A stretch of 30,781 nucleotides of DNA, taken from IMG/VR virus record IMGVR_UViG_3300025128_000205, positions 1-30,781 of that record; one strand, written 5' to 3'. The position numbers were made by a program, and so were the translations under genes. The notes below the pieces were generated by a model. It saw only the letters and a list, made by a program, of their open reading frames with translations, searched no databases and was not told where the DNA came from. The DNA is from a virus. Shown piece by piece: positions 1-8,381 of the stretch; position 1 is the stretch's first letter, and each line of letters starts with the position of its first letter.

Positions 1-1504
1 TTTTAGTTCTTCCAGTACTTTTTTTAGCTTCTTCTTCTGCTTTCTGTATGGCTATATTTGTTTTTAACAACTCTTGTTGATGTTCTTTAGACGCAGCCAT
101 GTTATAAAGATCTGTTTTGGAAATAGGACTAAATCCTTGCATAGGACCAGAAATACCACCACCTAATAAACCACCAATTATACCATCGTTTATAAAACCT
201 CTAAAATAATCTCGAGTTGTCTTTTCATCTTCAAAAACACCTTGGTCTGCCCATTGTTGTAAAAGATTTGTAATTCCTTCAGCTGTAAATTCATAACCAA
301 ATCCTTTAAGATAACCGAATACAGTTCTTTCCAAAAAGTTTCTACCATATTCTTTTGTTATTTTTTCAAAACCTTCTTTACCACCACCAAGTCCAACGGC
401 CCCTCTAAAAAATTTACCACCAAGATATTCACCGACAAATTCAGCACCCGCGTGAAGAAAAGAATTTTTTCTTAAATCTTCTAAATCTTCATCAGACATT
501 GTTGTAGGATTATATCTATGTTGTATGTTCTCTAGAAATGTACTTGAATAAGTACTAGTACCAATAACACCTGCTCCAAGAAAAGGATTAACAGCTACAC
601 TTAAAAAAGAATAAATATTTGAAACAGCTTGTTCTGCTGCTAGTGTTCCGGCATCGCCAGGTCTTCCTGCTTCAAATAAATCAACAACGTTCATTTGAAC
701 ACCTTGATCGTCTGTTGGTTTAAACACAAACTTATCTAGTTCTGATTGTACTAAATCAAAAGCTCTAAAATCAGTAATCTCTCCAGAAGCTTGCATTCCC
801 TCCATTGTTTTACCATCTCTTAGTCCTTGTGCTATTGTTTCTGTTTCAAAAGCTCTTACAGGATGTTCTATAATCAACTCTGTAGCTCTTTTAGCCACAT
901 TACTACCCCAACCAACAAACCAATCTGGTTGCCATCCAGTTATTGTTTTCTGTGTTCTAACAAACCAAGGGTCTCCTTCTTCTGAAAGTTTTTTAGCTTT
1001 AAGTATTTTCGCATCTGGAGAATTTAATTTAGAAATATTATTTATTGTTTTTTGAATATATTCTTCATCTTCACCTGCTATTCTCATTCTTTCAGCAGTT
1101 TCTTCCATCCACAAGTTGAAATCATCCATATTATCCATTACATGACCAGCTTTAAAACTTCCTATAGCTTGAGGTAATTTGAAAAAGTCTGGTACAACTT
1201 CATCTCCAGGTTGTATAATTCTAGTAGCGTCTTCAAGTTTTTGCATTTGAACCTCCCTTACGGTTTGTCCAACTGTTGATTTGTAATCAAATTCAAAATC
1301 TTCCGTGTTAGCAAAAGTACCAAACTCTTCTTCATTACCACTAATATTAACATCAAGTGTTTTTTCTGTAGACACAGGATCAGTTCTCTCTACAAGACCA
1401 AGCCCTTTCATTTGTTTTAAATATTCATCAAAATCCATATTTAATTCAAGAGCAAAACCTTGAAGATCCTCTAAAGTATAAGTAGCACCTTTATATTCAA
1501 ACAT
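1..1504 (-). CDS. Large internal (ejection) protein, C-terminus outside window
   Basis: The frame is open from the ATG at 1504 to the edge, about 501 codons without a stop, so the C-terminus is missing. The N-terminus reads MFEYKGATYTLEDLQGFALE, then a segment with LNMDFDEYLKQMKGLGLVER. Helical segments follow, then from about residue 290 a series of Gly/Ala/Phe-rich, weakly hydrophobic stretches (IYSFLSVAVNPFLGAGVIGT, KFFRGAVGLGGG, GFINDGIIGGLLGGGISG). Such glycine-rich amphipathic regions are typical of the largest internal proteins of podoviruses, which help form the channel for DNA entry and may carry a muralytic domain further on. None is visible in this part. Confidence 0.62.
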   Translation of the reverse strand, partial: MFEYKGATYTLEDLQGFALELNMDFDEYLKQMKGLGLVERTDPVSTEKTLDVNISGNEEEFGTFANTEDFEFDYKSTVGQTVREVQMQKLEDATRIIQPGDEVVPDFFKLPQAIGSFKAGHVMDNMDDFNLWMEETAERMRIAGEDEEYIQKTINNISKLNSPDAKILKAKKLSEEGDPWFVRTQKTITGWQPDWFVGWGSNVAKRATELIIEHPVRAFETETIAQGLRDGKTMEGMQASGEITDFRAFDLVQSELDKFVFKPTDDQGVQMNVVDLFEAGRPGDAGTLAAEQAVSNIYSFLSVAVNPFLGAGVIGTSTYSSTFLENIQHRYNPTTMSDEDLEDLRKNSFLHAGAEFVGEYLGGKFFRGAVGLGGGKEGFEKITKEYGRNFLERTVFGYLKGFGYEFTAEGITNLLQQWADQGVFEDEKTTRDYFRGFINDGIIGGLLGGGISGPMQGFSPISKTDLYNMAASKEHQQELLKTNIAIQKAEEEAKKSTGRTK

Positions 1505-1525
1505 ATATTATTTGTTTTATCTTTT

Positions 1526-3250
1526 TTAACCTTCAATTTCTGTTAATTTTTCTTTATACTTTTTCATCATTTTATCAACGGCTTTCTCATAATCTTCTTG
1601 TGATACGTTTTTAGGTAAACCAAGGAATTCCTTCTTCCTTCTTTCATCCATCATGGTGAATTTTCCCATTTCTTTTGCAAGCTCTTTCTTATTTTTACTT
1701 TTAACTTCTATAACTTTTTCAACTTTAGGATCTAATATTTCTTTTTTTGGTACTACTCTAAACTTATCAAAATCAGGATGACTAATTTTAAATCCAGTAT
1801 TTTTACCTATTAATAATTGTGTGGATACACCTTCTTTTCGTATACCTTTACCTGTCCAAACTTTATTAGCAGCATTGTATCTATAAGTAACATTATTAAC
1901 ACTAAAAGTTGCATCTTCACCGTTCATTGCTTTTTCAAGTTCATTATACATATCAGTAGCTTCGTAGTATTCTATCCACCCGTTCCCCCCAGCTCCTTGA
2001 GCACGTAAAGAATTACCACTACCAATCCAAGATCCTAAACCTTCTTCTCCTTCTTCTGGTTTTGGTTTGTTGTCTTTCCAAAACCTATTATAATACTGTG
2101 CTTCTTTATTTGCTGCCCATTCTCCATAAAGTTGTTTAGAAATTTCTAAATCAAACGCTGGATCATATCTATCTGTCAAGGCACTAACCATTCTTTTATG
2201 GTTCATTTTAAATGCTTCAATTTCTGCAGGTGATAATTTAGAAATCGCTGCAACATCCTCAGCATCCACATCATTATCACCATCTTGATCCCATTGAGCA
2301 TATATTTCTCCAATTGGAATTGTTTTACCATCTTCAGTATAATACATATTTTTAACAAGTTCTAAAGATATACCTGTATGATCTAATAAATCATTTTTAA
2401 AAATACCACTACCTGAAGCTACTTCTATTGTAGAAGCGTTCATAAAATCTTCTTCGTCTTGTATTTCGTCTCTATAAACACTTTCGGTTTCTTTCATAAT
2501 TAAATCATTATCATAATAATTATGAGAATCATTTTTTCCATCTAACTGTCCTTTTCTTCCTGCGCTTGTGAATCTATCTTGACCGAATACTTTCATTTTT
2601 TTATCCATTTCAGGTATTCCTTCTTTAATTTGCCTCGCAGTAAATTGTTTACCCGTAGCTGAGTTAATAAAAGTTAAACGACCATTAACATAATCTACAG
2701 TTACATCATCATTAGCATCCATACCACTAATATCTAAAAAAGATTGATAAGTTGATATATTTTCTGGATTTATTCTTTCTTTATTCCAATTATTGGCATT
2801 TCCAAGAATATCTTGAAAGTTTGCTCTAGTATCAACAACTTCACCAGTTATTCTCCTTAATTCACCCATCAATCTCATTCTAGCGTCATTGTTTTCCTCT
2901 GTATCATTTTTACCATAAGTATTATAAGTTTCAAACTCTTCTTGTAATTCTTTAATTCTATCACGCAAAGCGTTGACTACTTTATTTGGCATTGGTTCGT
3001 CCTGCGCGTAAAGTTTTTGAAACCCTTCATCTGCTATTTTTTTAAATCCAGCAAGTTGCTTATCTCTACCAATTCTTAGTAATTCGTTATCTTTTTTAAC
3101 CTCGCCAATCAATCCAGTAACAATATCTCCAAATTGCTTCATAGTATCAACTCTACTATCGTATAAAGGTTTTAGATTTGGGACAGATGTCCCAGCCCTA
3201 CTTAAGGCTTCTTTAAAAGATGCTTGTACTAATGTACTATCTGCTCCCAT
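1526..3250 (-). CDS. Internal/structural protein with dockerin-like calcium loop (574 aa)
   Basis: I do not recognise the whole protein. The N-terminal 150 residues are helical (MKQFGDIVTGLIGEVKKDNE, LRDRIKELQEEFETYN). The middle is mixed, with a clear EF-hand/dockerin-type loop WDQDGDNDVDAEDVAAIS (320-337) in which D321, D323, D325, D329 and D332 could bind calcium. The C-terminal 70 residues are Lys/Glu-rich and helical. There is no signal peptide or membrane segment. Its position between the Ala/Gln-rich protein and the large glycine-rich protein suggests the ejection-protein set of a podovirus. A regulatory or scaffold role is an alternative. Confidence 0.6.
   Translation of the reverse strand: MGADSTLVQASFKEALSRAGTSVPNLKPLYDSRVDTMKQFGDIVTGLIGEVKKDNELLRIGRDKQLAGFKKIADEGFQKLYAQDEPMPNKVVNALRDRIKELQEEFETYNTYGKNDTEENNDARMRLMGELRRITGEVVDTRANFQDILGNANNWNKERINPENISTYQSFLDISGMDANDDVTVDYVNGRLTFINSATGKQFTARQIKEGIPEMDKKMKVFGQDRFTSAGRKGQLDGKNDSHNYYDNDLIMKETESVYRDEIQDEEDFMNASTIEVASGSGIFKNDLLDHTGISLELVKNMYYTEDGKTIPIGEIYAQWDQDGDNDVDAEDVAAISKLSPAEIEAFKMNHKRMVSALTDRYDPAFDLEISKQLYGEWAANKEAQYYNRFWKDNKPKPEEGEEGLGSWIGSGNSLRAQGAGGNGWIEYYEATDMYNELEKAMNGEDATFSVNNVTYRYNAANKVWTGKGIRKEGVSTQLLIGKNTGFKISHPDFDKFRVVPKKEILDPKVEKVIEVKSKNKKELAKEMGKFTMMDERRKKEFLGLPKNVSQEDYEKAVDKMMKKYKEKLTEIEG
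2264..2293 (-). other. Codons of a dockerin/EF-hand-like calcium loop
   Basis: This stretch encodes the acidic loop DQDGDNDVDA of the 574-aa protein. The D-x-D-G-D spacing with a later Asp pair matches the type-I dockerin/EF-hand calcium-binding loop. Only one loop is visible, whereas dockerins usually have two. Confidence 0.65.
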
Positions 3251-3278
3251 ATTTTATATTTGTTTAAATTTTATGTTT

Positions 3279-3989
3279 TTAACCTCCCGTTCCCGTATAA
3301 TCTATTTGTCCTAATGCTGATGTCATAGTACCCATCATTTGCATAGTATTTTGCTGTGACGCTATTTGCGCTTGCATTTGATTTGCTTGAGCTTGTTGTG
3401 TCGCTAAATTAGCGCCGGTTGACTGCCCCATTTGCATACCAAGTAACGTTGCTTGTCTATCCATTTCAGCTTGTTGAACCCATTGTTCACCTTGCATTTG
3501 AGCAGTTTGAACTTGCGCTGCTCCTTGCTGCACTTGATAAGCTCCTTTCGCTTTTAATGCTTGATTTCTAGCTTCTTGTTGACCTATTGAAGCTGATATT
3601 TGTTGTGTTTGTAATTCACCTTGTCTCGCGAGTGCTTGCGCTAATCCAGCAACACCACTACCACCAGCGGCTCCTCTAAGACTTTGCATTATATTAGCTC
3701 TTTGTTGTGCCCCTTGTTCCGCTTGGAATTCAGCTTGTTTTTGGTTTACAGTTAGATCTTCATATACATTTTCTTGATACATGTTTCGCATTTGAGCAAA
3801 TGGATTTTCAAATTCCATAGCTTTATACTCTGCTTTTTGAGCATCTAATTTTGCTGTTTCTATATCTTGCCGTTCTTTTGCATCATTATATTGTTGTTGA
3901 GCTTGATCTCTATTTTTTTTGTCTCCAACAGCACCGATTATACCCGTAATCAAAGTGGCACCAGCCACCGCTACCATTCCATAACTCAT
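3279..3989 (-). CDS. Ala/Gln-rich internal virion protein (236 aa)
   Basis: A short hydrophobic N-terminus (MVAVAGATLITGIIGAVG, 5-22) is followed by a long helical coiled coil very rich in Gln and Ala, through QMRNMYQENVYEDLTVNQKQ (66-85) to the end. A Gly-rich hinge (GAAGGSGVAGLAQALARQGE) lies near 106-125. This architecture is typical of small ejection proteins (T7 gp14-like in behaviour), which sit inside the head and enter the host envelope at infection. The order before two more internal-type genes supports this. Sequence alone does not give a named family. The gene is preceded by an A/T-only leader containing one ATACGCGAT patch. Confidence 0.6.
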   Translation of the reverse strand: MSYGMVAVAGATLITGIIGAVGDKKNRDQAQQQYNDAKERQDIETAKLDAQKAEYKAMEFENPFAQMRNMYQENVYEDLTVNQKQAEFQAEQGAQQRANIMQSLRGAAGGSGVAGLAQALARQGELQTQQISASIGQQEARNQALKAKGAYQVQQGAAQVQTAQMQGEQWVQQAEMDRQATLLGMQMGQSTGANLATQQAQANQMQAQIASQQNTMQMMGTMTSALGQIDYTGTGG

Positions 3990-4014
3990 ATCGCGTATAT
4001 ATTAATTAATTCTT

Positions 4015-4509
4015 TCATTTTTTACTTTTTAAATATTCATTATATTCATTCCAATTAAATACAACATTCATTTCAGCCAACTTATTTAAATCTTGTGTGT
4101 TAGTTGGATTAGCATGTACTGTTACTATTACACAATCTTCTATTGCGTAAACAATTCTTTTTGCTCCTTGCGGTGATATAATATAACATGGAGCTATAAA
4201 TTCCTCTACACCATCTTCTTTTGATGATGCTAGTAATCCTGATAATAAAAAGAATCCATAACTATGTTTGTGTATTGCTGAAAAACCTATTTGACCTTTT
4301 TTCATTCTCATTTCTCTAATATAAACACCTTCTGGAAAAGAATGTTTATATTCCCACATATCGGGATAGATTAATTCACTCCCATTTCCTACTACTATAT
4401 CCTTTCCATCAGCTATACTAGTTAAATAACTTTCTATTTCTTCAACTTTATCTTTATAAGATTTAACAGGTATATTGTCAAATATTTTTTGTAATTCGTT
4501 TTTAGGCAT
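4015..4509 (-). CDS. Cupin-fold protein (164 aa)
   Basis: A single small beta-barrel with cupin-type motifs. Motif 1 is KKGQIGFSAIHKHSYGFFLL (70-89), containing H80 and H82 but with Phe where the usual Glu sits. Motif 2 is ISPQGAKRIVYAIEDCVIVT (111-130), with PxG present, Arg in place of the usual His, and H132 just after it. Metal binding by H80, H82 and H132 is possible, but the altered ligands make a classical enzyme uncertain. An N-terminal helix (VEEIESYLTSI) precedes the barrel. The gene lies between tail and internal protein genes, so it could modify or cap virion proteins or sugars, or be a non-enzymatic structural barrel. The stop is TGA, so TGA is not reassigned here. Confidence 0.68.
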   Translation of the reverse strand: MPKNELQKIFDNIPVKSYKDKVEEIESYLTSIADGKDIVVGNGSELIYPDMWEYKHSFPEGVYIREMRMKKGQIGFSAIHKHSYGFFLLSGLLASSKEDGVEEFIAPCYIISPQGAKRIVYAIEDCVIVTVHANPTNTQDLNKLAEMNVVFNWNEYNEYLKSKK

Positions 4510-4563
4510 AATTTAATTTAATTTATACCTAATATAGTCACAGTTTTGCTTGTTTTTTTACTA

Positions 4564-7500
4564 TTAAGCTGATGTTGAGAGAAGTTTTTCAATATCAAAT
4601 CTTAACGTTTGATCAGCGGTACCCGCTTTGATTATTTCTATATTACCAGTTATAGTTGCCGTTCTACTTGTATTTTCTACTGTTAATGTGGTACCACTTT
4701 CTAAATCTTGAACTGCATCAGCGGTCCAATTACCAGCACCATCAGCTCCACCACCACTAGTAATTAATGGGTTTTGTACGGAAGATTTAATCCCAATACC
4801 ACCTATTCTAGACACATTATTAATAACACCTTCTCGATCAGCTACAGGTATTGTAGCGCTGCCAACTACAGCTGATGTTGTAGTAGTAGTTTGAGCAGTC
4901 AATGTAATCGCTAAATTACTAAATTTAACTTCCCAATCAAGTAATCGTAATATTTCACCTTCACCATAACCTCCAACTTTTATTGTATCGCCAGCTAAAG
5001 CTAAAGGTTGTTGGTTATTAAAAACTATATCTCCTGCTTGCACTGTAACTAATCCTTCTACTACTGTTGGTGTTTTACCAACTGTACTTACTGCAGGTTT
5101 TTCATTAATTATTGTTTGTTTTCTAAACTCTGTTCCATCCATAGTTACTAATCTATCTATATAAGGTTTTATTGTTGAGCTTGTTGTAACATTTGTACCT
5201 GGCACAATAATCATGTCTTCTTTAAGTTTATGTGCAAAATTATTTATTGGCCAACTATAATTCATTTGATTACTAAAACTTAATGTAGCCCCATCACGAA
5301 CACCAAATCTAGAACTTGTTCCACCATCCTCATCTACGTAAGAAAATTCTTTAGCGTTATCGCTATCTGGATTTAACTCTGCTACTGTGAATAACTCTCT
5401 ATTACATTTTGGGGTAAAAGTTAGTGTTTCACCATCGCTTAAAGAAACCGCTTGTGACATTGAGAACTCTTTAACATTATCACCATCTGGATTTAAAGCT
5501 GCAACCGTTACAATTGTTGCACTATTATTATTTAAAAGAGCATGAGGAACCCCTGATAAAGCAGCTGTTATTCTATCTCCAACAGCCATTTTTGTAGCAA
5601 CATTATTGTCCATGACTACTTTAACTCCACTAGAAACAGCACCGTCTACTGTATCTGTTAAATCAGTTGTAGCTATAGTTATTTTATCACCAACTTTCAT
5701 TTTATCCGCAACATTAGTATCCATAACGATTTTAGTTGCAGTTGTAGTAGCTCCGTCAACTGTATCTGTATTATTAACAGTTGGATATATATTTTCTCCT
5801 GGCAAAGTGATTGGCGCAGCTCCAATAACAGGTGATACAAAGGCTAAAACATCACTACTTGCTGGTTGTTTTATAATTCGATACGCGGCTGTTGTTCCTG
5901 CTAATATAGATGTCGAAAAGGCTGTCGCCTCTTTTGATTTATTTCTAAAAACCGTTAAAGTACCATTAGTACCAGTACCTGCTACAGTTGAGTTTGGTGA
6001 ATATGGACTTAATGTTAACGTTAAAGTAGTATATTGATATATAATTTTTTGCATTATTGAAGAATTAGAACCAATAGAGCTATTTAAATCAACGGTACCA
6101 TCGCCAAATCGTTCTTCAATACGAGCAACATGTCTTGTACCTGCTTTAGCATGTAAGTAAATATCATAATGATCATTATCAGTTACAGTTGGAAAGACTA
6201 TACTATCTTTATACGAACTATCAACTAACTTACCTTCCAATACTGATTTCGCAGCTTGAAAAGTGTCGTTGTAAAAGTTATAATAATAATTATCTTCATT
6301 TCTTATTTCTAAAATAAACTCCGCTCCAATATCTCCAATTATTTCTACATTTCTAGTTTCAGTTGTACTAGATAAATCACTTAAGTCTAATTTAAAACTT
6401 GTTATAACTTTTTCTGATAAATCACCATATACTTCTTGAAATTGATCTACTTTTATATATCGACCATCGGATCTACGAACGTAACCATCAATATTATTAT
6501 CACCACGTGGAGATATTATTGGTTGAAGAATTGGATCTGTTGGGATTGGACCACCAGTACCCCCACAACCACTATTTATACAATTTTGTTCAGTCGCGTA
6601 CTGACCTTGCATAGGCCAAATTCTTTCTATACATTGTTGCATACCTCCCCAAGTATCATATAAACTAACAGGAGATACTTCTCCAATATTTGGAATCGAA
6701 GTTACGCAATCCCAAGAAGAAGTAACTTCACAAGCAGCTTCACAATCAGCTAGTGTAGTATATTGTCCATTACCAGTTTGAGGATCATAACACCCTCCAG
6801 TAGATGGATTACAGTCCCAAGAATCTGGACACCAGCACTCTTTACAATCATTACAACTAAGTGCATATGGTGGTGTACCACTAAACGTTGGATAATGCAC
6901 AATAGGCACTTGCATCCAACCAGTAACGGGAAAGTGTCCATCGTACGTTATACAATAACCTGGCTCTACGCCCCAACAAGCGTTTTCTGTCATAGCTATT
7001 GTATCACCTGGACTAAGGGCTGTTACTCCTAGTTGAGTTATTACATCAGTATAAAACGCTTCTATCCATAAATATTGATTATTTAATGTTGCCGCATTAC
7101 CAGCTGGAGTTCCACTTCCAGTGCCACCGCATAGTGCGTAGTTTGCTCCCCATGCTGGACTACAATTTGGATCCCAAGTAGGATCTAATGCTGCTATATC
7201 CATAGCGGTATATGAGCCTATATTAGCGTTTACATAATATGGGTAAGGGGCAATTGGTGGGACTTGATAATGATTAGTCGCGGGCATATTAGGACATATA
7301 GTCCAAAATGGCATCATCGTTCCACCTCCTTTTGTTTGTTTTGCAAGTTTATTTACTTCAGCGGGAACTGTATATATAATCGGTTCTTCAGTACATTCTC
7401 CACTTAATTTAGCTTGTATATCTTCAGGTGGTGTCTCGTTACAATCACAAACTTCAAGTAATGTTGTTGCCCAAGAAATACGAGTTTGGTGCCATAATAA

Positions 7501-7989
7501 TGAGTCTAATCCAATACCTGAAGTCGGAGGAGGTGTTAGGTATTGAGCTATATAGTCTTGATCACTAATAATAATATCTCTTAACACTTGACATCCAGTT
7601 GGTTGAGAAGGATCAGGTGTATATACACCATCTGGACCTAACACGAATTTATCCCATGCATATTGTATATTCCATTCAAAAGACGATCTAACAAGAGCAG
7701 GATCAGGTTGATTTGTTGTATCAACTAAAGGCCATAACAGTTCATCTGCTAAAGCTAAAAAATACGCGTGAGTACATGTCCCAGTTGGAGATGGAGGTTT
7801 TGGGGGTTCAGAATCTATATATTTATTTTTTCCCTCTCCTTTTCCATTACCGCTACCGAATAATGACGCATGTTCAGCATCGGACATAAGTGTACCATCT
7901 GGCATATAATGAAAACCAGCAGGAGCGGCTTGTCCCTGAGCATTTGTCGTGCTTTGTCTCGCGCTACTAGGTATATTGTGATATGACAT
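4564..7989 (-). CDS. Large tail-associated structural protein with Cys modules (1141 aa)
   Basis: The N-terminus contains AGFHYMPDGTLMSDAEH (24-40), a motif I know from marine phage virion proteins. Residues about 60-385 form a Trp/Pro/Cys-rich region. Two cysteine modules follow at about 391-423 (WDCNPSTGGC to LADCEAAC) and 426-475 (WDC to NCINSGC). Residues about 500-665 are a recognisable beta-domain (SFKLDLSDLSSTTETRNVEI, then FPTVTDNDHYDIYLHAKAGT and SSIMQKIIYQYTTLTLTLS) widespread in uncultured marine phages. Two pairs of internal repeats lie at 741-905. The C-terminal quarter is Thr/Gly-rich and beta-helical in appearance. A fibre or tail-collar role is likely; no enzymatic motif was seen. 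Confidence 0.68.
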   Translation of the reverse strand: MSYHNIPSSARQSTTNAQGQAAPAGFHYMPDGTLMSDAEHASLFGSGNGKGEGKNKYIDSEPPKPPSPTGTCTHAYFLALADELLWPLVDTTNQPDPALVRSSFEWNIQYAWDKFVLGPDGVYTPDPSQPTGCQVLRDIIISDQDYIAQYLTPPPTSGIGLDSLLWHQTRISWATTLLEVCDCNETPPEDIQAKLSGECTEEPIIYTVPAEVNKLAKQTKGGGTMMPFWTICPNMPATNHYQVPPIAPYPYYVNANIGSYTAMDIAALDPTWDPNCSPAWGANYALCGGTGSGTPAGNAATLNNQYLWIEAFYTDVITQLGVTALSPGDTIAMTENACWGVEPGYCITYDGHFPVTGWMQVPIVHYPTFSGTPPYALSCNDCKECWCPDSWDCNPSTGGCYDPQTGNGQYTTLADCEAACEVTSSWDCVTSIPNIGEVSPVSLYDTWGGMQQCIERIWPMQGQYATEQNCINSGCGGTGGPIPTDPILQPIISPRGDNNIDGYVRRSDGRYIKVDQFQEVYGDLSEKVITSFKLDLSDLSSTTETRNVEIIGDIGAEFILEIRNEDNYYYNFYNDTFQAAKSVLEGKLVDSSYKDSIVFPTVTDNDHYDIYLHAKAGTRHVARIEERFGDGTVDLNSSIGSNSSIMQKIIYQYTTLTLTLSPYSPNSTVAGTGTNGTLTVFRNKSKEATAFSTSILAGTTAAYRIIKQPASSDVLAFVSPVIGAAPITLPGENIYPTVNNTDTVDGATTTATKIVMDTNVADKMKVGDKITIATTDLTDTVDGAVSSGVKVVMDNNVATKMAVGDRITAALSGVPHALLNNNSATIVTVAALNPDGDNVKEFSMSQAVSLSDGETLTFTPKCNRELFTVAELNPDSDNAKEFSYVDEDGGTSSRFGVRDGATLSFSNQMNYSWPINNFAHKLKEDMIIVPGTNVTTSSTIKPYIDRLVTMDGTEFRKQTIINEKPAVSTVGKTPTVVEGLVTVQAGDIVFNNQQPLALAGDTIKVGGYGEGEILRLLDWEVKFSNLAITLTAQTTTTTSAVVGSATIPVADREGVINNVSRIGGIGIKSSVQNPLITSGGGADGAGNWTADAVQDLESGTTLTVENTSRTATITGNIEIIKAGTADQTLRFDIEKLLSTSA
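5268..5508 (-). repeat. Second repeat pair in the 1141-aa protein
   Basis: Two copies about 40 residues apart start at residues 828 and 868: TVAALNPDGDNVKEFSMSQ and TVAELNPDSDNAKEFSYVD. Both then run into a GETLTF or GATLSF strand. The period is 120 bases. Together with the preceding repeat this shows stepwise growth of the shaft-like region. Confidence 0.85.
5548..5769 (-). repeat. Tandem 37-residue repeat in the 1141-aa protein
   Basis: Two adjacent copies, residues 741-777 and 778-814, each begin TDTVDGA and contain KIVMDTNVADKMKVGDKIT or KVVMDNNVATKMAVGDRIT. The DNA period is 111 bases. They look like duplicated small beta modules rather than a recent copy, since the bases have diverged. 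Confidence 0.85.
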
Positions 7990-8002
7990 AATTATCTTTT
8001 AT

Positions 8003-8362
8003 TTATTTACTACTTTCTGTAATTTCTGAACTAACACTAAAAAGCTCTATATCACCTTCTGACCAATTTACAAATCTTGCAAGAGCATAGTAACCTAATA
8101 AACTAGATGTATTTACTATTTTGTCTTTTGCAAAAGATATATAAGAACCTATTGGTGGAGCACTTACAAAACTATCATTATATAGAACTGTTATAATATT
8201 GTTATTAATAGCTGTTATAGTACCCAACAATACGGTGTTTTGTAGATCAGCATTATTAAAACCACCAAGTAGTCCGCCACCAGTTGTATAAAAAACAACA
8301 TCTCCAACTTGTACGGATATGTTTATACTATTAAAAGTTAAATCTATGTTTGCTAATGGCAT
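8003..8362 (-). CDS. Small virion structural protein (119 aa)
   Basis: The protein is beta-rich: NISVQVGDVVFYTTGGGLLG (14-33), TVLLGTITAINNNIITVLYN and a C-terminal FAKDKIVNTSSLLGYYALAR followed by ELFSVSSEITESSK. The 'VGDxVYY...GTIT...FSKDKxVNxSSLLGYYAxxxFVN...ELFSVxSEvxESSK' pattern is one I remember from structural proteins of marine phages, often beside large tail proteins, although no function has been assigned. It lies between the giant hub and the 1141-aa tail protein and probably helps join them or forms a small barrel subunit in the tail. Confidence 0.65.
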   Translation of the reverse strand: MPLANIDLTFNSINISVQVGDVVFYTTGGGLLGGFNNADLQNTVLLGTITAINNNIITVLYNDSFVSAPPIGSYISFAKDKIVNTSSLLGYYALARFVNWSEGDIELFSVSSEITESSK

Positions 8363-8381
8363 TTGTTATTATTGTTTATAG

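Noticed and set aside
176-210. Membrane protein call for the truncated first gene
   Set aside because: The Gly-rich stretches are weakly hydrophobic and broken by charged residues, which fits amphipathic ejection-protein segments better than true membrane spans.
3990-4014. Near-palindrome around ATATCGCGTATAT as an operator
   Set aside because: Only the central CGCG and the flanking A/T are symmetrical; the arms do not match exactly and the site is single.
4510-4563. Possible promoter in the gap before the cupin gene
   Set aside because: The gap is simply A/T-rich; I could not place a Bacteroidetes-type -7/-33 pair (TAnnTTTG with TTTG) at proper spacing.
5606-6037. 143-codon open frame on the plus strand
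   Set aside because: Antisense shadow of the Thr/Val-rich part of the 1141-aa protein; composition is mirrored and every credible gene here is on the other strand.
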